A stretch of DNA of 64,000 nucleotides, from NCBI RefSeq assembly GCF_039535475.1, contig NZ_BAAAXG010000026.1:3095501-3159500 (forward strand). The letters are read 5' to 3'. The notes beneath the pieces were generated by a model. It was not told the DNA's origin. It made no database searches and was given only the letters and a program-made list of their open reading frames with translations. The first letter of the stretch is position 1; each line of letters opens with the position of its first letter. Shown one piece after another: positions 27,801-36,575 of the stretch. Made by a program: the position numbers and the translations under genes. Source of the stretch: Streptomyces showdoensis (GTDB lineage Bacteria; Actinomycetota; Actinomycetes; Streptomycetales; Streptomycetaceae).

Positions 27801-28776
27801 GGTACTGAGTGTCGGCGCCCGTCAGGAGCTGCTGGTCGGGCTTGATCTCCAGACTGTCGCCCGTGACGGTCGTGGGCATGAGGGCGTCCTGGGCGCCAGG
27901 CGCCGGCTCGAACGCGTCATCCGCAGCGCCCTCATCGGCCGCGCTGGCACTGAAGGCTGTACGAGCGGCAGGGGTGGTGCCAGAGGACACCGTCGTAGAG
28001 TCCCACATCATGGGCGACGGACTGGTGAAGACGACCTGGTCGGCCGGGTTGACCGCCGTCACACTGCCGGTGTCCGGGTCGGTGGCAACATCGAGGCCGA
28101 CGGTGTCCAGCTTGAAACGAAGGGCGGCCAGCTCGGGATTCTGAGCGGCCTGCGCGGTCTTGACGACCAGCAGCTGCGAGAAACCCTCGACGTCCGCCTT
28201 GAGCTGGAGATCGACCCCAGGCAGCACCTCGGCGTAGGTCGCGACGTTCTCGGCGAGAACCGGCCTGGGCAGTGGCTTCGGCCACGTCAGGGACAGCGTG
28301 CGACCATCCTTGACGCCGGTCAGCAGCGGCCCGTCGCCGCCCCCCGAGAAGCTCACCGTGATGGCGGTCGCCTTCGAGGCGACCTGACCGTCCGCGGTGA
28401 ACTCCAGTGTGGGATCGGTCGGGATCCAGGCGTTGTTGCGCAGCATCCGCACGGACGTCCCGTGCTGCTTGACGATCCACTTGCCGTCGGGCTGGGCCCA
28501 GGTGTCGGTCGTCTCGGTACGGGCGGACTCGAGCTCGAAGGGCTGTCCGGTGGTGGCAGCCTGTTCCAGGGCGTAGTCCTCTTCGCTGACCCTTCCGGTG
28601 GTCACCGGATCAACCCAGCTGGCCGGCTGGAGAGCGTTATCCGCCGCGCCCCCCGGGAGCGCAGCAGTCAAGGGCACAGGTAGAGCCCCGGCCAGAACCC
28701 CCCGCGTGAGGTGGCTTACCCACCCCTGTCTGAAAAGCAATCGATTTGGCGCGAACATGCCCCGCCCCTCCCCCAA
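24847..28776 (-). CDS. Large secreted FG-GAP/DNRLRE repeat protein
   Basis: This 1309-residue protein has an N-terminal export signal (HLTRGVLAGALPVPLTAALPGG). A beta-rich region to about 330 precedes a DNRLRE-type domain near 340-480 (SFFQLDTDEIGGSQVLKS and VQIWHVGPISPKTTWNNQ). Fibronectin-like segments near 510-600 come next, then from about 740 many FG-GAP/VCBS repeats with DxNGDxxxDL calcium-binding loops (ADINGDGTKDLVSHG, ADVTGDNKADLIVHD). The C-terminus ends RQDKQGVLYFG. Such beta-propeller surface proteins often accompany RHS toxins, and this gene is divergent from one across 315 bases. ATG 28776 is used; ATG 28758 (MFAPNRLL) is also possible. No catalytic motif is seen. Confidence 0.85.
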   Translation of the reverse strand: MGEGRGMFAPNRLLFRQGWVSHLTRGVLAGALPVPLTAALPGGAADNALQPASWVDPVTTGRVSEEDYALEQAATTGQPFELESARTETTDTWAQPDGKWIVKQHGTSVRMLRNNAWIPTDPTLEFTADGQVASKATAITVSFSGGGDGPLLTGVKDGRTLSLTWPKPLPRPVLAENVATYAEVLPGVDLQLKADVEGFSQLLVVKTAQAAQNPELAALRFKLDTVGLDVATDPDTGSVTAVNPADQVVFTSPSPMMWDSTTVSSGTTPAARTAFSASAADEGAADDAFEPAPGAQDALMPTTVTGDSLEIKPDQQLLTGADTQYPVFIDPSWTWGKQQNWTRVYRSYPNTSFWNTKEVVRVGYEDDTKGLSRSFFQLDTDEIGGSQVLKSTFRIKNTWSWQCGKKTPVQIWHVGPISPKTTWNNQPARIGTDPLFTVYDEKGWGPCAPGNLEFDVTSKVREAAAKNWASLNLGLYAGDEGDTNGWKKFDAKTAVLETEYNFPPKAPTGLGTNPRTTCATGGAIPNVHVSLFARVDDRDAGNLTAEFQVFKSGTTTPVVATTIPALKGRVATLAVPDASLPTGAYTWKVRSKDQDNAYSPWSSTCKFSVDRTVPGNPPGITSYLYPPGNDGWPENTGFRGSPGQFFLTPNGVPDVDHYVYETSWGDRGDAPAVKDDPDTKDVDESQVPVTLTPRSAGPHFVYAYSVDAAGNRSPSASYLMYANSKRTEDIANDLTGDDFRDIWTLDSNNGLLTYAGYGNGRFSKALGGGVTVQSGGQVVTGGTWNQSGTNDLVSLEPDPNGNQAKKLWVYRNLGYGVVDKDPVQLTVRCTQPDGVNCPTSNNHWSNAEQIVSAEVNGDRDGDIDLLVKQGKHLWAYVTPTHGEKLAIPTLVGGDDWDQFTVISPGDTNGDSVPDLWLRNNVTGDLFRTLGKKAEGRLDLATWGVPSQRVKIGSGLKAADFPTISSSGDFNADGIADLWARKADNSVVAWLGKVPGADGNAFGPAYSVNQALPPGVAGGTPGKSDMNGDMKADLVVHNTNGTVSVHRQTFGTDSKPKFEDTGTAVSWGWNWYRGGKDDLGAKQGLLYFADINGDGTKDLVSHGTDGRIIVRRNDRAGTGFDTGTLMSAKWGNFLGQPEEPGRLYFADVTGDNKADLIVHDKLGDVSVRKNMGTYFDSGTIMTQHWSNFLGQPGQGRLYFADITGDNKADLIVHDTAGNVSVRKNMGTYFDAGTIMTQYWSNFLGQAGQGRLYFADANADGKADLVVHDIYGDVNIRKNMGTYFDGGSPSPYSQGWASYLRQDKQGVLYFG
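24880..25420 (-). repeat. Near-identical tandem FG-GAP coding repeats
   Basis: Three to four consecutive copies of a unit of about 174 bases encode the motif RLYFAD-TGDNKADLIVHD-GNVSVRKNMGTYFD-GTIMTQ-WSNFLGQ. The copies differ at few bases, indicating recent duplication or gene conversion. Confidence 0.85.
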
Positions 28777-29091
28777 CTTGTTGCTTCGAAATCGGCGCCG
28801 ACTCTACAGGCGGGGAGTGACAAGTGCCTGATCAATTCTTCGGGGAGGCGCGGTGGGCATGGTGTGTTTGAGGTGTAAAGGCGGGCTTATGTGACACCTC
28901 GCGGCGCGCCCGGACGGCACGCCCCTATCCCCGTCGACCTGGGACTCTATGGGACAGCTGCGAGACATTGGGTGGTTTGAGGCCTTTGTGGACAAGTGTA
29001 TTCAATGTCGAAAATTATTCTTGCTGCATTACTTCGCGACCTCCCTGTTAGGGTGCCGTGGGGTTAATGGCATTCAGTAATTGGGGGGTAA
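28777..29091. promoter_or_regulatory. Divergent intergenic region of the FG-GAP and RHS genes
   Basis: This 315-base gene-free region is clearly richer in A and T than its surroundings, especially 28985-29060 (for example tcgaaaattattcttgctgc). It must hold promoters for both giant genes. A G-rich ribosome site (ggggggt, 29083-29089) precedes the RHS start at 29092. No specific operator is recognised. Confidence 0.5.
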
Positions 29092-32000
29092 GTGAATAGA
29101 ATCCGCACGCGCGGATGGGCCGTGGCATTGTCCGCGGTGATGGCGGTGGGGCTGCTGCCGTCGACATCCGTCGCGCTTACGGAAGGGCCCGGTCTCAGCA
29201 CCTCGCTGCCGGGCCTGAAGCAGCCGAAGCCGGTGCCCGTCGTGCCCCTGGGCGCCGGCGACGACGTCAAGCGGCCGAACGACGCGGCGGCCAAGGCGGC
29301 TGCGCGTGCCGTGTGGCCGGCCGCCGGGGCACAGACCGTGCCGGTCGAGGGGGCGGGGGCACTGCTCCCCAAGTCCGCGGCGGTCGGCACCCCGCTGCCG
29401 GTGACGGTGACGGCCGTCGCGGAGAAGGCTTCGAAGGCCGCCCCGCTGACCCGGGCCAGGATCTCGGTCGAGCCGCGGGCGAAAGCCCAGAAGGCCGGAG
29501 TTGACGGACTTCTGCTGTCCGTCGGCAGGGCCGACGGGGTGGCGGCCGGCGGGCGGGCCCGCGTCACGGTCGACTACGCGGCCTTCAAGGACGCCTACGG
29601 CGGTGACTGGGGGGCCCGGCTCAAGCTGGTGCAGCTGCCGGCCTGTGCGCTGACCACGCCGGACAAGGCCGCCTGCCGGGTGGCGAAGCCGCTGGCGACT
29701 ACGAACGATACGAAGAACCAGAAGCTCAGCGCGGTCGCTCCCGTGCCTGCCGCGAAGGGCACAACGGCCCTCGCGCCGACGGCGATGACCGTCCTGGCCG
29801 CGACCGCCGGTGCCAGCGGACCCACCGGCACCTTCAAGGCAACCTCCCTCGAGGCCTCGGGCGCCTGGAGCGCCGGCGGCGCCACCGGCGCGTTCACCTG
29901 GAGCTATCCGGTGGGCACGCCCGCGGTACCGGGCGGCCTCAAGCCCGACGTGACCCTCGGCTACAACTCGCAGGCCGTAGACGGCCGTACGGCAGCGAGC
30001 AACAACCAGGCGGGCTGGATCGGCGACGGCTGGTCGTACGAGCCGGGTTACATCGAGCGTCGCTACAAGTCCTGCGAGGACGACAAGACCGGCGGGACGA
30101 ACACCGCCAAGGTCGGCGACCCGTGCTGGTACACCGACAACGCCACCCTCTCGCTCGGCGGCAAGACGACGGAGCTCGTCTACGACGCCACCAAGGGCTG
30201 GCACCCGGTCTCCGACGGCGGAGAGAAGATCGAGAAGCTGACCGGAGCCAGCAACGGCGACCTGGGTGCCGCGGGTGCCAAGGGCGAGGGCGGCACCGGT
30301 GAGTACTGGAAGATCACCACGCTCGACGGCACCCAGTACTACTTCGGCCGCAACCGGCTGCCCGGCTGGGCGACCGGCAACCCGGAGACCAACTCCACCC
30401 TGAACGCGCCCGTCTTCGGCAACCACGCGGGCGAGCCCTGCTACAACGCCTCCTTCGCCGCCGCCTGGTGCCAGCAGGCCTGGCGCTGGAACCTCGACTA
30501 CGTCGTGGACCCGCGCGGCAACGCCATGGCGTACTTCTGGAAGAAGGAGAAGAACAACTACGGCCGTAACACCAACCCGACGACCGGGGCGTCGACGAAG
30601 ACGTCCTACGACCGGGGCGGCTACCTGGACCGCGTCGAGTACGGCCTGCGGGACGGATCGCCGTACGCTGCCAAGGCCATGGGGAGGGTGACCTTCACCT
30701 CCGGTGACCGCTGCGAGGCCGCCAGCTGCACCTTCGACGCGGCGAACTCCGCCAGGTGGCCGGACACACCGTTCGACCTGTACTGCGCGGACTCGGCCAC
30801 GGAGTGCAAGTCGCAGATCTCGCCCAGCTTCTGGTCGAACGTACGCCTGAAGACGATCGCCACCCAGGTCCTGTCCGGTGGGGCGTACAAGGACGTCGAC
30901 AGCTGGGAGCTGACCCAGACCTTCCCGCCGTCGGGCGACGGCATCTCCAAGCCCATGTGGCTGGCCGGCCTCTGGCGCAAGGCCAAGGACGGCGCCGCTA
31001 CCGCGGACGTGCCCCCGATCACCTTCGCTGGTGAGCAGAAGCCCAACCGAGTCGACAACCTGGGCGACGGGCTGGCCCCGTTCATCCGGCTCCGCATGTC
31101 GAAGATCACCACGGAGACCGGCGGAACGACCGGCATCTGGTACCACGCCCCGGACTGCACGAACACCACGCTGCCGCCGCTGGACGCGACGAACGGTACG
31201 CGCTGCTTCCCCGTCAAGTGGGAGGCCGAGGGATCCACACCGAAGCAGGACTGGTTCAACTCCTATGTCGTCAGCCGTGTGGTGGAGGGCGACAACGTCT
31301 CGGCCACCCCGGATGTGACCACCGAGTACAGCTACGTCGGCGGCGCCGAGTGGGCCAAGAACGAGGACGAGTTCACCAAGGCGGAGTACCGGGAGTACTC
31401 GGAGCCGCGCGGCTACTACCTGGTCCAGACCCGCAAGGGTGCCGGCCTCGACCCCCGCACGCTGAGCGAGACCCGCTACTTCCGCGGGATCGCAGGAGCG
31501 GCGGTGAAGAACACCGCCGGCGTCTCCGTGACCGACCGGAAGCCGTTCGCCGGAATGCCGCGGGAGCGGGTCACGTACAACGGTGACGGCGGCGCGTTCG
31601 TCGGCTCCACCTCGTACACCCCCTGGATCTCGCCGAGTGCCACGGCGGCCCGTACCCGTCCGGGGCTTCCCGACCTCGAGGCGTTCATGACGGGCACCGA
31701 AGGCGAAGAGACGCGCACCGCCGTCACCGGCGGCGAGCGGACGACCCGCACGGTGCACGGCTTCGACGAGTACGGGCTGGTCAAGACCATCACCGACCTC
31801 GGCGACACTGCGCGGGCCGGCGACGAGAAGTGCACCGAGCTCACCTACGCCCGTACGGGTTCCTCGGCCATCCTGGACAAGGTCGCGCGGGCCGAGACCT
31901 ACGCCGTGGCCTGCGCGATGCCGGTCTCCAAGCCCGACGACATCGTCGACGACGTCCGTACGTACTACGACGGCAAGGCCCTGGGCGAGGCCCCGACCAA

Positions 32001-35000
32001 GGGTCTGGTGACCAAGGTCGACCGCATCAACGGCAAGGGTGACGGCTACGACGTCACGTCCTCCGTGCCCAGCACCTGCGGGGCAGACGGCAAGCAGCTC
32101 TGCTTCGACGTGTACGGCCGCCAGCTCGCCGCCGCCGACGCGTACGGCGCCGTGACCCGTACGGACTTCACTCCGCCCACGGGCGAGGTGCCGACCGGTA
32201 CGGCCGTGACCAACCCGCTCCTGCACAAGGTCACGACCGTCCTCGACCCCCGGCGCGGCCAGCCGACCAAGATCACCGATGCCAACGGCAAGGTGAAGTC
32301 GATGGCCTACGACCCACTCGGCCGCATCACCAAGGCGTGGCTGCCGACGCGTTCCCAGGCCACCTACCCCACGTCGCCGAACTTCCAGTTCAGCTACCTG
32401 GTCCGCACCAACGGGCCGATCGTCACGACCACCCAGTCGCTGAGCCAGGACAACAAGTACAAGACCGGCTACAGCTTCCAGGACGGTCTGCTGCGCACCC
32501 TCCAGACGCAGCAGGACTCCCCGGACCGCGCCGGACGGCTCATCACCGAGCAGTTCTACAACTCGCGCGGCGAGGCCGTCGCCGATTCCGGCAGCTACTA
32601 CGCGACCGGGATCCCGGAGCCCAACCTGGTCACCGGCCAGCAGACCATGTACCCGTCCTCGACCGAGACGCTGTACGACGGCGCCGGACGCGTCACCGCG
32701 GTGATCGCCAAGCGGTACACGGTCGAGACCAAGCGCACGACGACGACGTACACGGGGGACACGACCACCGTCGTCCCGCCGGCCGGCGGCACGGCGACCA
32801 CCACCGTGGTGGACGCGCTGGGGCGAACCACGGAGGTGAAGGAGTACACGAACGCCGCGCGGACGGCGTCGCAGTCCCTGTCCTATGCGTACGACAAGCG
32901 CGGTCGGATCGAGAAGGTCACGGACGCGAGCGGGGCGGAGTGGTCGTACGGTTACGATGTCCGTGGTCGGCAGACCGACATCAAGGACCCCGACAAGGGC
33001 AACGCGCACACGGACTTCGACGTGGGCGACCGGGCGACCGACGTCACCGACGCGCGTGACATCAAGCTGCACACGGACTATGACGCTCTGGGCCGTCCCA
33101 CGACTCTGAAGAAGGGGGCGAAGCCCCTCGCTGAGTGGACGTACGACGCGACGGGCTCGAAGGGCCTGCCCGCGAAGGCGACACGGTACGACGAGGACGG
33201 CAACGCCTGGGTCACCGAGACCAGCAGCTACAACGGCCTCGACCAGCCCGGTCTGACGAAGTTCACGGTTCCCGCGACGGAGACGGGGCTGGCGGGCACG
33301 TACGAGTGGTTCACGACGTACAACCCGAACACCGGCCAGGTGACGGACGTCGAGCAGCCGGCGATGGCCGATCTGCCGTACGAGATGGTCAGCACCGGCT
33401 ACACGTCGGTGACGGGTCTGCTCGACACGGTCAACTCCGATGACCACGCGCTGATCTCGAAGGTCACGTACGACCACTACGGGCACCCGACCCGGACCGA
33501 GTACAGCGAGTTCGGCCGCCATGTGTGGACGAGCAACGAGTACGACGAGCACACGGGCAACCTGACCCGTTCGTACACCGACCGGGACACGGCGCCCCAG
33601 CGCATCGAGGACACCGCCTACACCTACGACCCGGCCGGCAACATCACCAAGGTCGCCGCGGCCTACGGCCAGGACGCGGCGCGTACCACCGACACCCAGT
33701 GCTTCCAGACCGACGCCCTGCGCCGGATCACGGAGGCGTGGACCAACACGGGCACGGACTGCGCGGCGGCTCCGTCGGACGCGGTGGTCGGCGGCCAGGA
33801 CGCGTACTGGACCAGCTACACGTACGACGCGGTCGGCAACCGCAAGACGGAGGTCCAGCACAAGACGCCGACCGGTCCGACGGAGGACACGACCCGCACC
33901 TACGCGGATCCGGCCAAGGGCAAGCACGATCTGCCCTCGGTGACGCAGACGGGCGGGACCGCGCGTACGGACGCCTACACGTACGACAAGGCCGGCAACA
34001 CCGCGACCCGGAAGATCGGGGACGCGGACCTGGAGACCTTCGACTGGGACGACGAGGGGCACCTCAAGTCCACGACGAAGGTCACCGACACGACCGAGTA
34101 CCTCTACGACACGGCCGGGGCGCGCCTGCTCCGCCGCGACTCGACCGGTACGACGCTGTACCTGCCTGGCGGCAACGAGCTGCACAAGGACAAGAACGAC
34201 AAGGTCACGGGCACCCGCTACTACGGTGACTACGCCGTGCTGAAGGGCGGCAAGCTCACCTTCGTGCTGGCCGACCAGAACGGCACCAGCACCACCCAGA
34301 TCGCCCACGACGCACCGCAGGTGGTCACCCGCCGCAAGACCACCATCTTCGGCGGCCCGCGGGGCACCCAGCCCACCGACTGGCTCGGCGACAAGGGCTT
34401 CGTCGGCGGCACGAACGACGCGGACACGAGCCTCGTCCACATCGGCGCCCGCGAGTACGACCCGGTCACGGGCCGCTTCATCAGCGTCGACCCCCTCCTC
34501 GAACTCGAGAAGCTCCAGACCCTGTCGGGCTACAGCTACGCGGCCAACAACCCGGTCGCCTTCTCCGACCCGACTGGCCTCGGGCTGGACGACGGGACGG
34601 GGCACACGGAGCGGGAGGACGGAAAGTCGGGGCAGGGGGACGGCAGGCCACGCCACAGCGTGGGCGGCGAGCCCACGGTGAACGACGCTGCCGCCAACAC
34701 CAATCCGGTGAACCAGACCGAGGACTTCATCAGCACAACCGCCAGGAAGCACCTCGGAACGAAGCGATACGCCGAGTGGAGGCAGATCTACAAGCGGAAC
34801 ATCACCCACTTCACGGGGTGGGACCCGAGCGAGCAGGACCTGATGGCCGCGGCTGCCAATTCCTGCTGGGGTCGTGGCTCCTACTCGTGTCCGCCTGTGT
34901 TGCAGGAGATCTTCCGAGAAGTCGAGATCCAGCGCCTGATAGCTGTGGCCCAGGAGACCGGCGCGTTCGAGGGCGGCTCGCGCATCCCCGGCTCTCCGAG

Positions 35001-35796
35001 CGGTCGCTCGGGCGGCAAGATCTCCAAGGGCGCCGGGTGCGGAAGGTGTTTCCTCGCGGGCACAGATGTCCAGATGGCCGACGGTTCCACCAAGGACATC
35101 GAAAAGATCGTCGTCGGCGACGAGGTGCTGGCGACCGATCCGTACTCGGGGGAAACAGGTGCGCGCAAGGTAACGCGGCTCATCGTCACTGATGGCGACA
35201 AGCTATTCAATGATCTGACCATAGCGACGCCTACGGGCCCAGAACATGTCACGGCCACATACGAGCACCCGTTCTGGTCGGTGTCGGAGAGGCGGTGGGT
35301 TAAGGCCGAACACCTGGCGCCTGGGATGACGCTGCGGACGGACGCCGGTGCCGAAGTCGCCATCACGGCGAACCGGCCCTTCACGCGCCGTACGCGTACT
35401 TACAACCTCACGGTTGATGGGCTGCATACGTACTATGTGCTGGCGGGGGCGACGCCAGTGCTGGTGCACAATGCCGGGGGCAATGGGCCCGAAGTTCCGG
35501 GTATCATCCAGCAGCGCATTGCAGAAATCCTGGCCGGGCAAGCGCAGCCAAGGCTGAATGGTGATCGTACGGGCCCTGACAGGTTTGAGGTAAGAACGGG
35601 CCGCAACAACCCAACCCCTGGCGCGCACGCGCGAAAGTGGGGCCCTTCATCTCCGGGTGCCAATGATGCGGCATTGATCTACGACATGGGTGACGGCGAG
35701 AATAGATATCGGATTCTCGTGAACCGCCACGGTGACGTCGGCTGGGTGGACAATCACAACTACCGAAACATCAGAGTTTACACTCCGGGATGCTAA
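29092..35796 (+). CDS. RHS-repeat polymorphic toxin with Hint domain
   Basis: This 2234-residue secreted protein starts at GTG with a signal peptide (AVALSAVMAVGLLPSTSVA). An actinobacterial RHS N-domain follows (FTWSYPVGTPAVPGG, LGYNSQAVDGRTAASNNQAG, GDGWSYEPGYIERRYKSC). YD-repeats occupy about 1000-1780 and encapsulate the tail. The core ends at about 1795-1828 with GRFISVDPLLE, YSYAANNPVAFSDPTGL. After a linker, a Hint self-cleaving domain spans about 1986-2127 (CFLAGTDVQMADG, TATYEHPFWSV, YYVLAGATPVLVHNAG). The last 107 residues form the toxin module (RTGRNNPTPGAHARKWGPSS, NRYRILVNRHGDVGWVDNHN), which I do not recognise; an RNase is a guess. Base composition becomes AT-richer from about 35150. 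Confidence 0.9.
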   Translation: MNRIRTRGWAVALSAVMAVGLLPSTSVALTEGPGLSTSLPGLKQPKPVPVVPLGAGDDVKRPNDAAAKAAARAVWPAAGAQTVPVEGAGALLPKSAAVGTPLPVTVTAVAEKASKAAPLTRARISVEPRAKAQKAGVDGLLLSVGRADGVAAGGRARVTVDYAAFKDAYGGDWGARLKLVQLPACALTTPDKAACRVAKPLATTNDTKNQKLSAVAPVPAAKGTTALAPTAMTVLAATAGASGPTGTFKATSLEASGAWSAGGATGAFTWSYPVGTPAVPGGLKPDVTLGYNSQAVDGRTAASNNQAGWIGDGWSYEPGYIERRYKSCEDDKTGGTNTAKVGDPCWYTDNATLSLGGKTTELVYDATKGWHPVSDGGEKIEKLTGASNGDLGAAGAKGEGGTGEYWKITTLDGTQYYFGRNRLPGWATGNPETNSTLNAPVFGNHAGEPCYNASFAAAWCQQAWRWNLDYVVDPRGNAMAYFWKKEKNNYGRNTNPTTGASTKTSYDRGGYLDRVEYGLRDGSPYAAKAMGRVTFTSGDRCEAASCTFDAANSARWPDTPFDLYCADSATECKSQISPSFWSNVRLKTIATQVLSGGAYKDVDSWELTQTFPPSGDGISKPMWLAGLWRKAKDGAATADVPPITFAGEQKPNRVDNLGDGLAPFIRLRMSKITTETGGTTGIWYHAPDCTNTTLPPLDATNGTRCFPVKWEAEGSTPKQDWFNSYVVSRVVEGDNVSATPDVTTEYSYVGGAEWAKNEDEFTKAEYREYSEPRGYYLVQTRKGAGLDPRTLSETRYFRGIAGAAVKNTAGVSVTDRKPFAGMPRERVTYNGDGGAFVGSTSYTPWISPSATAARTRPGLPDLEAFMTGTEGEETRTAVTGGERTTRTVHGFDEYGLVKTITDLGDTARAGDEKCTELTYARTGSSAILDKVARAETYAVACAMPVSKPDDIVDDVRTYYDGKALGEAPTKGLVTKVDRINGKGDGYDVTSSVPSTCGADGKQLCFDVYGRQLAAADAYGAVTRTDFTPPTGEVPTGTAVTNPLLHKVTTVLDPRRGQPTKITDANGKVKSMAYDPLGRITKAWLPTRSQATYPTSPNFQFSYLVRTNGPIVTTTQSLSQDNKYKTGYSFQDGLLRTLQTQQDSPDRAGRLITEQFYNSRGEAVADSGSYYATGIPEPNLVTGQQTMYPSSTETLYDGAGRVTAVIAKRYTVETKRTTTTYTGDTTTVVPPAGGTATTTVVDALGRTTEVKEYTNAARTASQSLSYAYDKRGRIEKVTDASGAEWSYGYDVRGRQTDIKDPDKGNAHTDFDVGDRATDVTDARDIKLHTDYDALGRPTTLKKGAKPLAEWTYDATGSKGLPAKATRYDEDGNAWVTETSSYNGLDQPGLTKFTVPATETGLAGTYEWFTTYNPNTGQVTDVEQPAMADLPYEMVSTGYTSVTGLLDTVNSDDHALISKVTYDHYGHPTRTEYSEFGRHVWTSNEYDEHTGNLTRSYTDRDTAPQRIEDTAYTYDPAGNITKVAAAYGQDAARTTDTQCFQTDALRRITEAWTNTGTDCAAAPSDAVVGGQDAYWTSYTYDAVGNRKTEVQHKTPTGPTEDTTRTYADPAKGKHDLPSVTQTGGTARTDAYTYDKAGNTATRKIGDADLETFDWDDEGHLKSTTKVTDTTEYLYDTAGARLLRRDSTGTTLYLPGGNELHKDKNDKVTGTRYYGDYAVLKGGKLTFVLADQNGTSTTQIAHDAPQVVTRRKTTIFGGPRGTQPTDWLGDKGFVGGTNDADTSLVHIGAREYDPVTGRFISVDPLLELEKLQTLSGYSYAANNPVAFSDPTGLGLDDGTGHTEREDGKSGQGDGRPRHSVGGEPTVNDAAANTNPVNQTEDFISTTARKHLGTKRYAEWRQIYKRNITHFTGWDPSEQDLMAAAANSCWGRGSYSCPPVLQEIFREVEIQRLIAVAQETGAFEGGSRIPGSPSGRSGGKISKGAGCGRCFLAGTDVQMADGSTKDIEKIVVGDEVLATDPYSGETGARKVTRLIVTDGDKLFNDLTIATPTGPEHVTATYEHPFWSVSERRWVKAEHLAPGMTLRTDAGAEVAITANRPFTRRTRTYNLTVDGLHTYYVLAGATPVLVHNAGGNGPEVPGIIQQRIAEILAGQAQPRLNGDRTGPDRFEVRTGRNNPTPGAHARKWGPSSPGANDAALIYDMGDGENRYRILVNRHGDVGWVDNHNYRNIRVYTPGC

Positions 35797-35849
35797 TCTC
35801 GTGAGAGATTCACCTGGCTTCGCCGGATGAATTGATCGTTGTGTTCTGT

Positions 35850-35883
35850 GTGAGGTCGGCCGGATTATTCTGTCCGACCTCAC
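35850..35883 (+). terminator. Hairpin between toxin and candidate immunity gene
   Basis: A 10-bp perfect stem (gtgaggtcgg with ccgacctcac) with a 14-base loop lies in the 124-base gap. There is no T run, so it may attenuate rather than stop transcription. Confidence 0.45.
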
Positions 35884-35920
35884 GCGCACGTCAGGCGCCC
35901 ATCACTGTTTGGAGTATTGG

Positions 35921-36241
35921 ATGGAGCGGATTACCGAGGGTCAGATTGCACGTCTGGTCTCGTTCGTATATGCAAGAATCTCGGATGCCGATGCGCTGCA
36001 AGAAGAGGCGCGTCGCACTGTGGCCGCCCTGCGTCTGGTTGCCGACAAACAGGTTGCTGCCGTTCGCTATTTTCGGGCCTCTCCCTCTAGCGGCGCTGCA
36101 GTAGCTGAGCACGCAAATGCCTCGTGGAATCTTCTCGTCTCTATCGCACGCGTTTGGCGAGACCACTCCGAGTTTCCGATCGACGCCGCGATGGAGACGT
36201 TCGAGTTCGACGCTGAGAGCCCTCTGATGCCGACAAAGTAA
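35921..36241 (+). CDS. Candidate immunity protein for the RHS toxin
   Basis: This 106-residue, mostly helical soluble protein starts MERITEGQIARLVSFVYARI; ATG 35921 has ggag six bases upstream. The sequence (ARRTVAALRLVADKQVAAVR, SWNLLVSIARVWRDHSEFP) vaguely recalls the DUF6221 family, whose proteins end with a similar ALxYxDHPDY-like segment, but the match is weak. Position right after the toxin tail, same strand, small size and similar low-GC composition are the usual signs of a cognate immunity gene. Function is inferred from context only. Confidence 0.65.
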   Translation: MERITEGQIARLVSFVYARISDADALQEEARRTVAALRLVADKQVAAVRYFRASPSSGAAVAEHANASWNLLVSIARVWRDHSEFPIDAAMETFEFDAESPLMPTK

Positions 36242-36310
36242 GTCTCGATTCGTCGGGTTACTCACGCATTCCCATCCCGCAACTCTCGCGCTGGACAGCC
36301 AGCAAAATTG

Positions 36311-36343
36311 AAGCCCCGTCAGGTACGTCCTGGCGGGGCTTTT
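36311..36343 (+). terminator. Rho-independent terminator after the immunity gene
   Basis: A 13-bp stem (aagccccgtcagg with cctggcggggctt, one G-T pair) and a five-base loop are followed by a short T run. It closes the toxin-immunity unit. Confidence 0.85.
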
Positions 36344-36375
36344 GCGGTGGGTGACGGCAGTAGTTGACGGCAACG

Positions 36376-36575
36376 TCAGTGGACGGTAGTTCCGCACAGC
36401 GGCAGGTTGTCGCGGGTCGACTCGTCCCTGACTGCACCGTCAAGGGCGGTGCTGAGGGTGTCGATGGCGTCGCGCTGGAGGCGGAGCCGGACGTGGGCGT
36501 AGACGGTGGCGGTGACGCCGATGTGGGCGTGGCCGAGGAGTTCCTTGATCACGACGAGTTCGACGCCTTCTTCGT
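36376..36575 (-). pseudogene. Tyrosine integrase, C-terminal remnant
   Basis: The minus strand reads EEGVELVVIKELLGHAHIGV then TATVYAHVRLRLQRDAIDTL. This is the end of a phage/ICE tyrosine recombinase with the LLGHxxxxxTxxxYxH motif including the catalytic Tyr. The frame before the match is unrelated sequence. It belongs with the N-terminal remnant at 37142-37714; the middle of the catalytic domain, with the first Arg, is gone. Confidence 0.8.

Noticed and set aside
29074..34809. 1911-codon minus-strand open frame opposite the RHS gene
   Set aside because: Its Val/Gly/Arg-rich translation mirrors the codon bias of the RHS gene, which has clear domains on the plus strand.
35038..35478. Intein inside the RHS protein
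   Set aside because: The CFLAG...VLVHN region is a Hint fold, but at a pretoxin position with no C-extein splicing context. It fits a self-cleaving pretoxin Hint domain, not a splicing intein.
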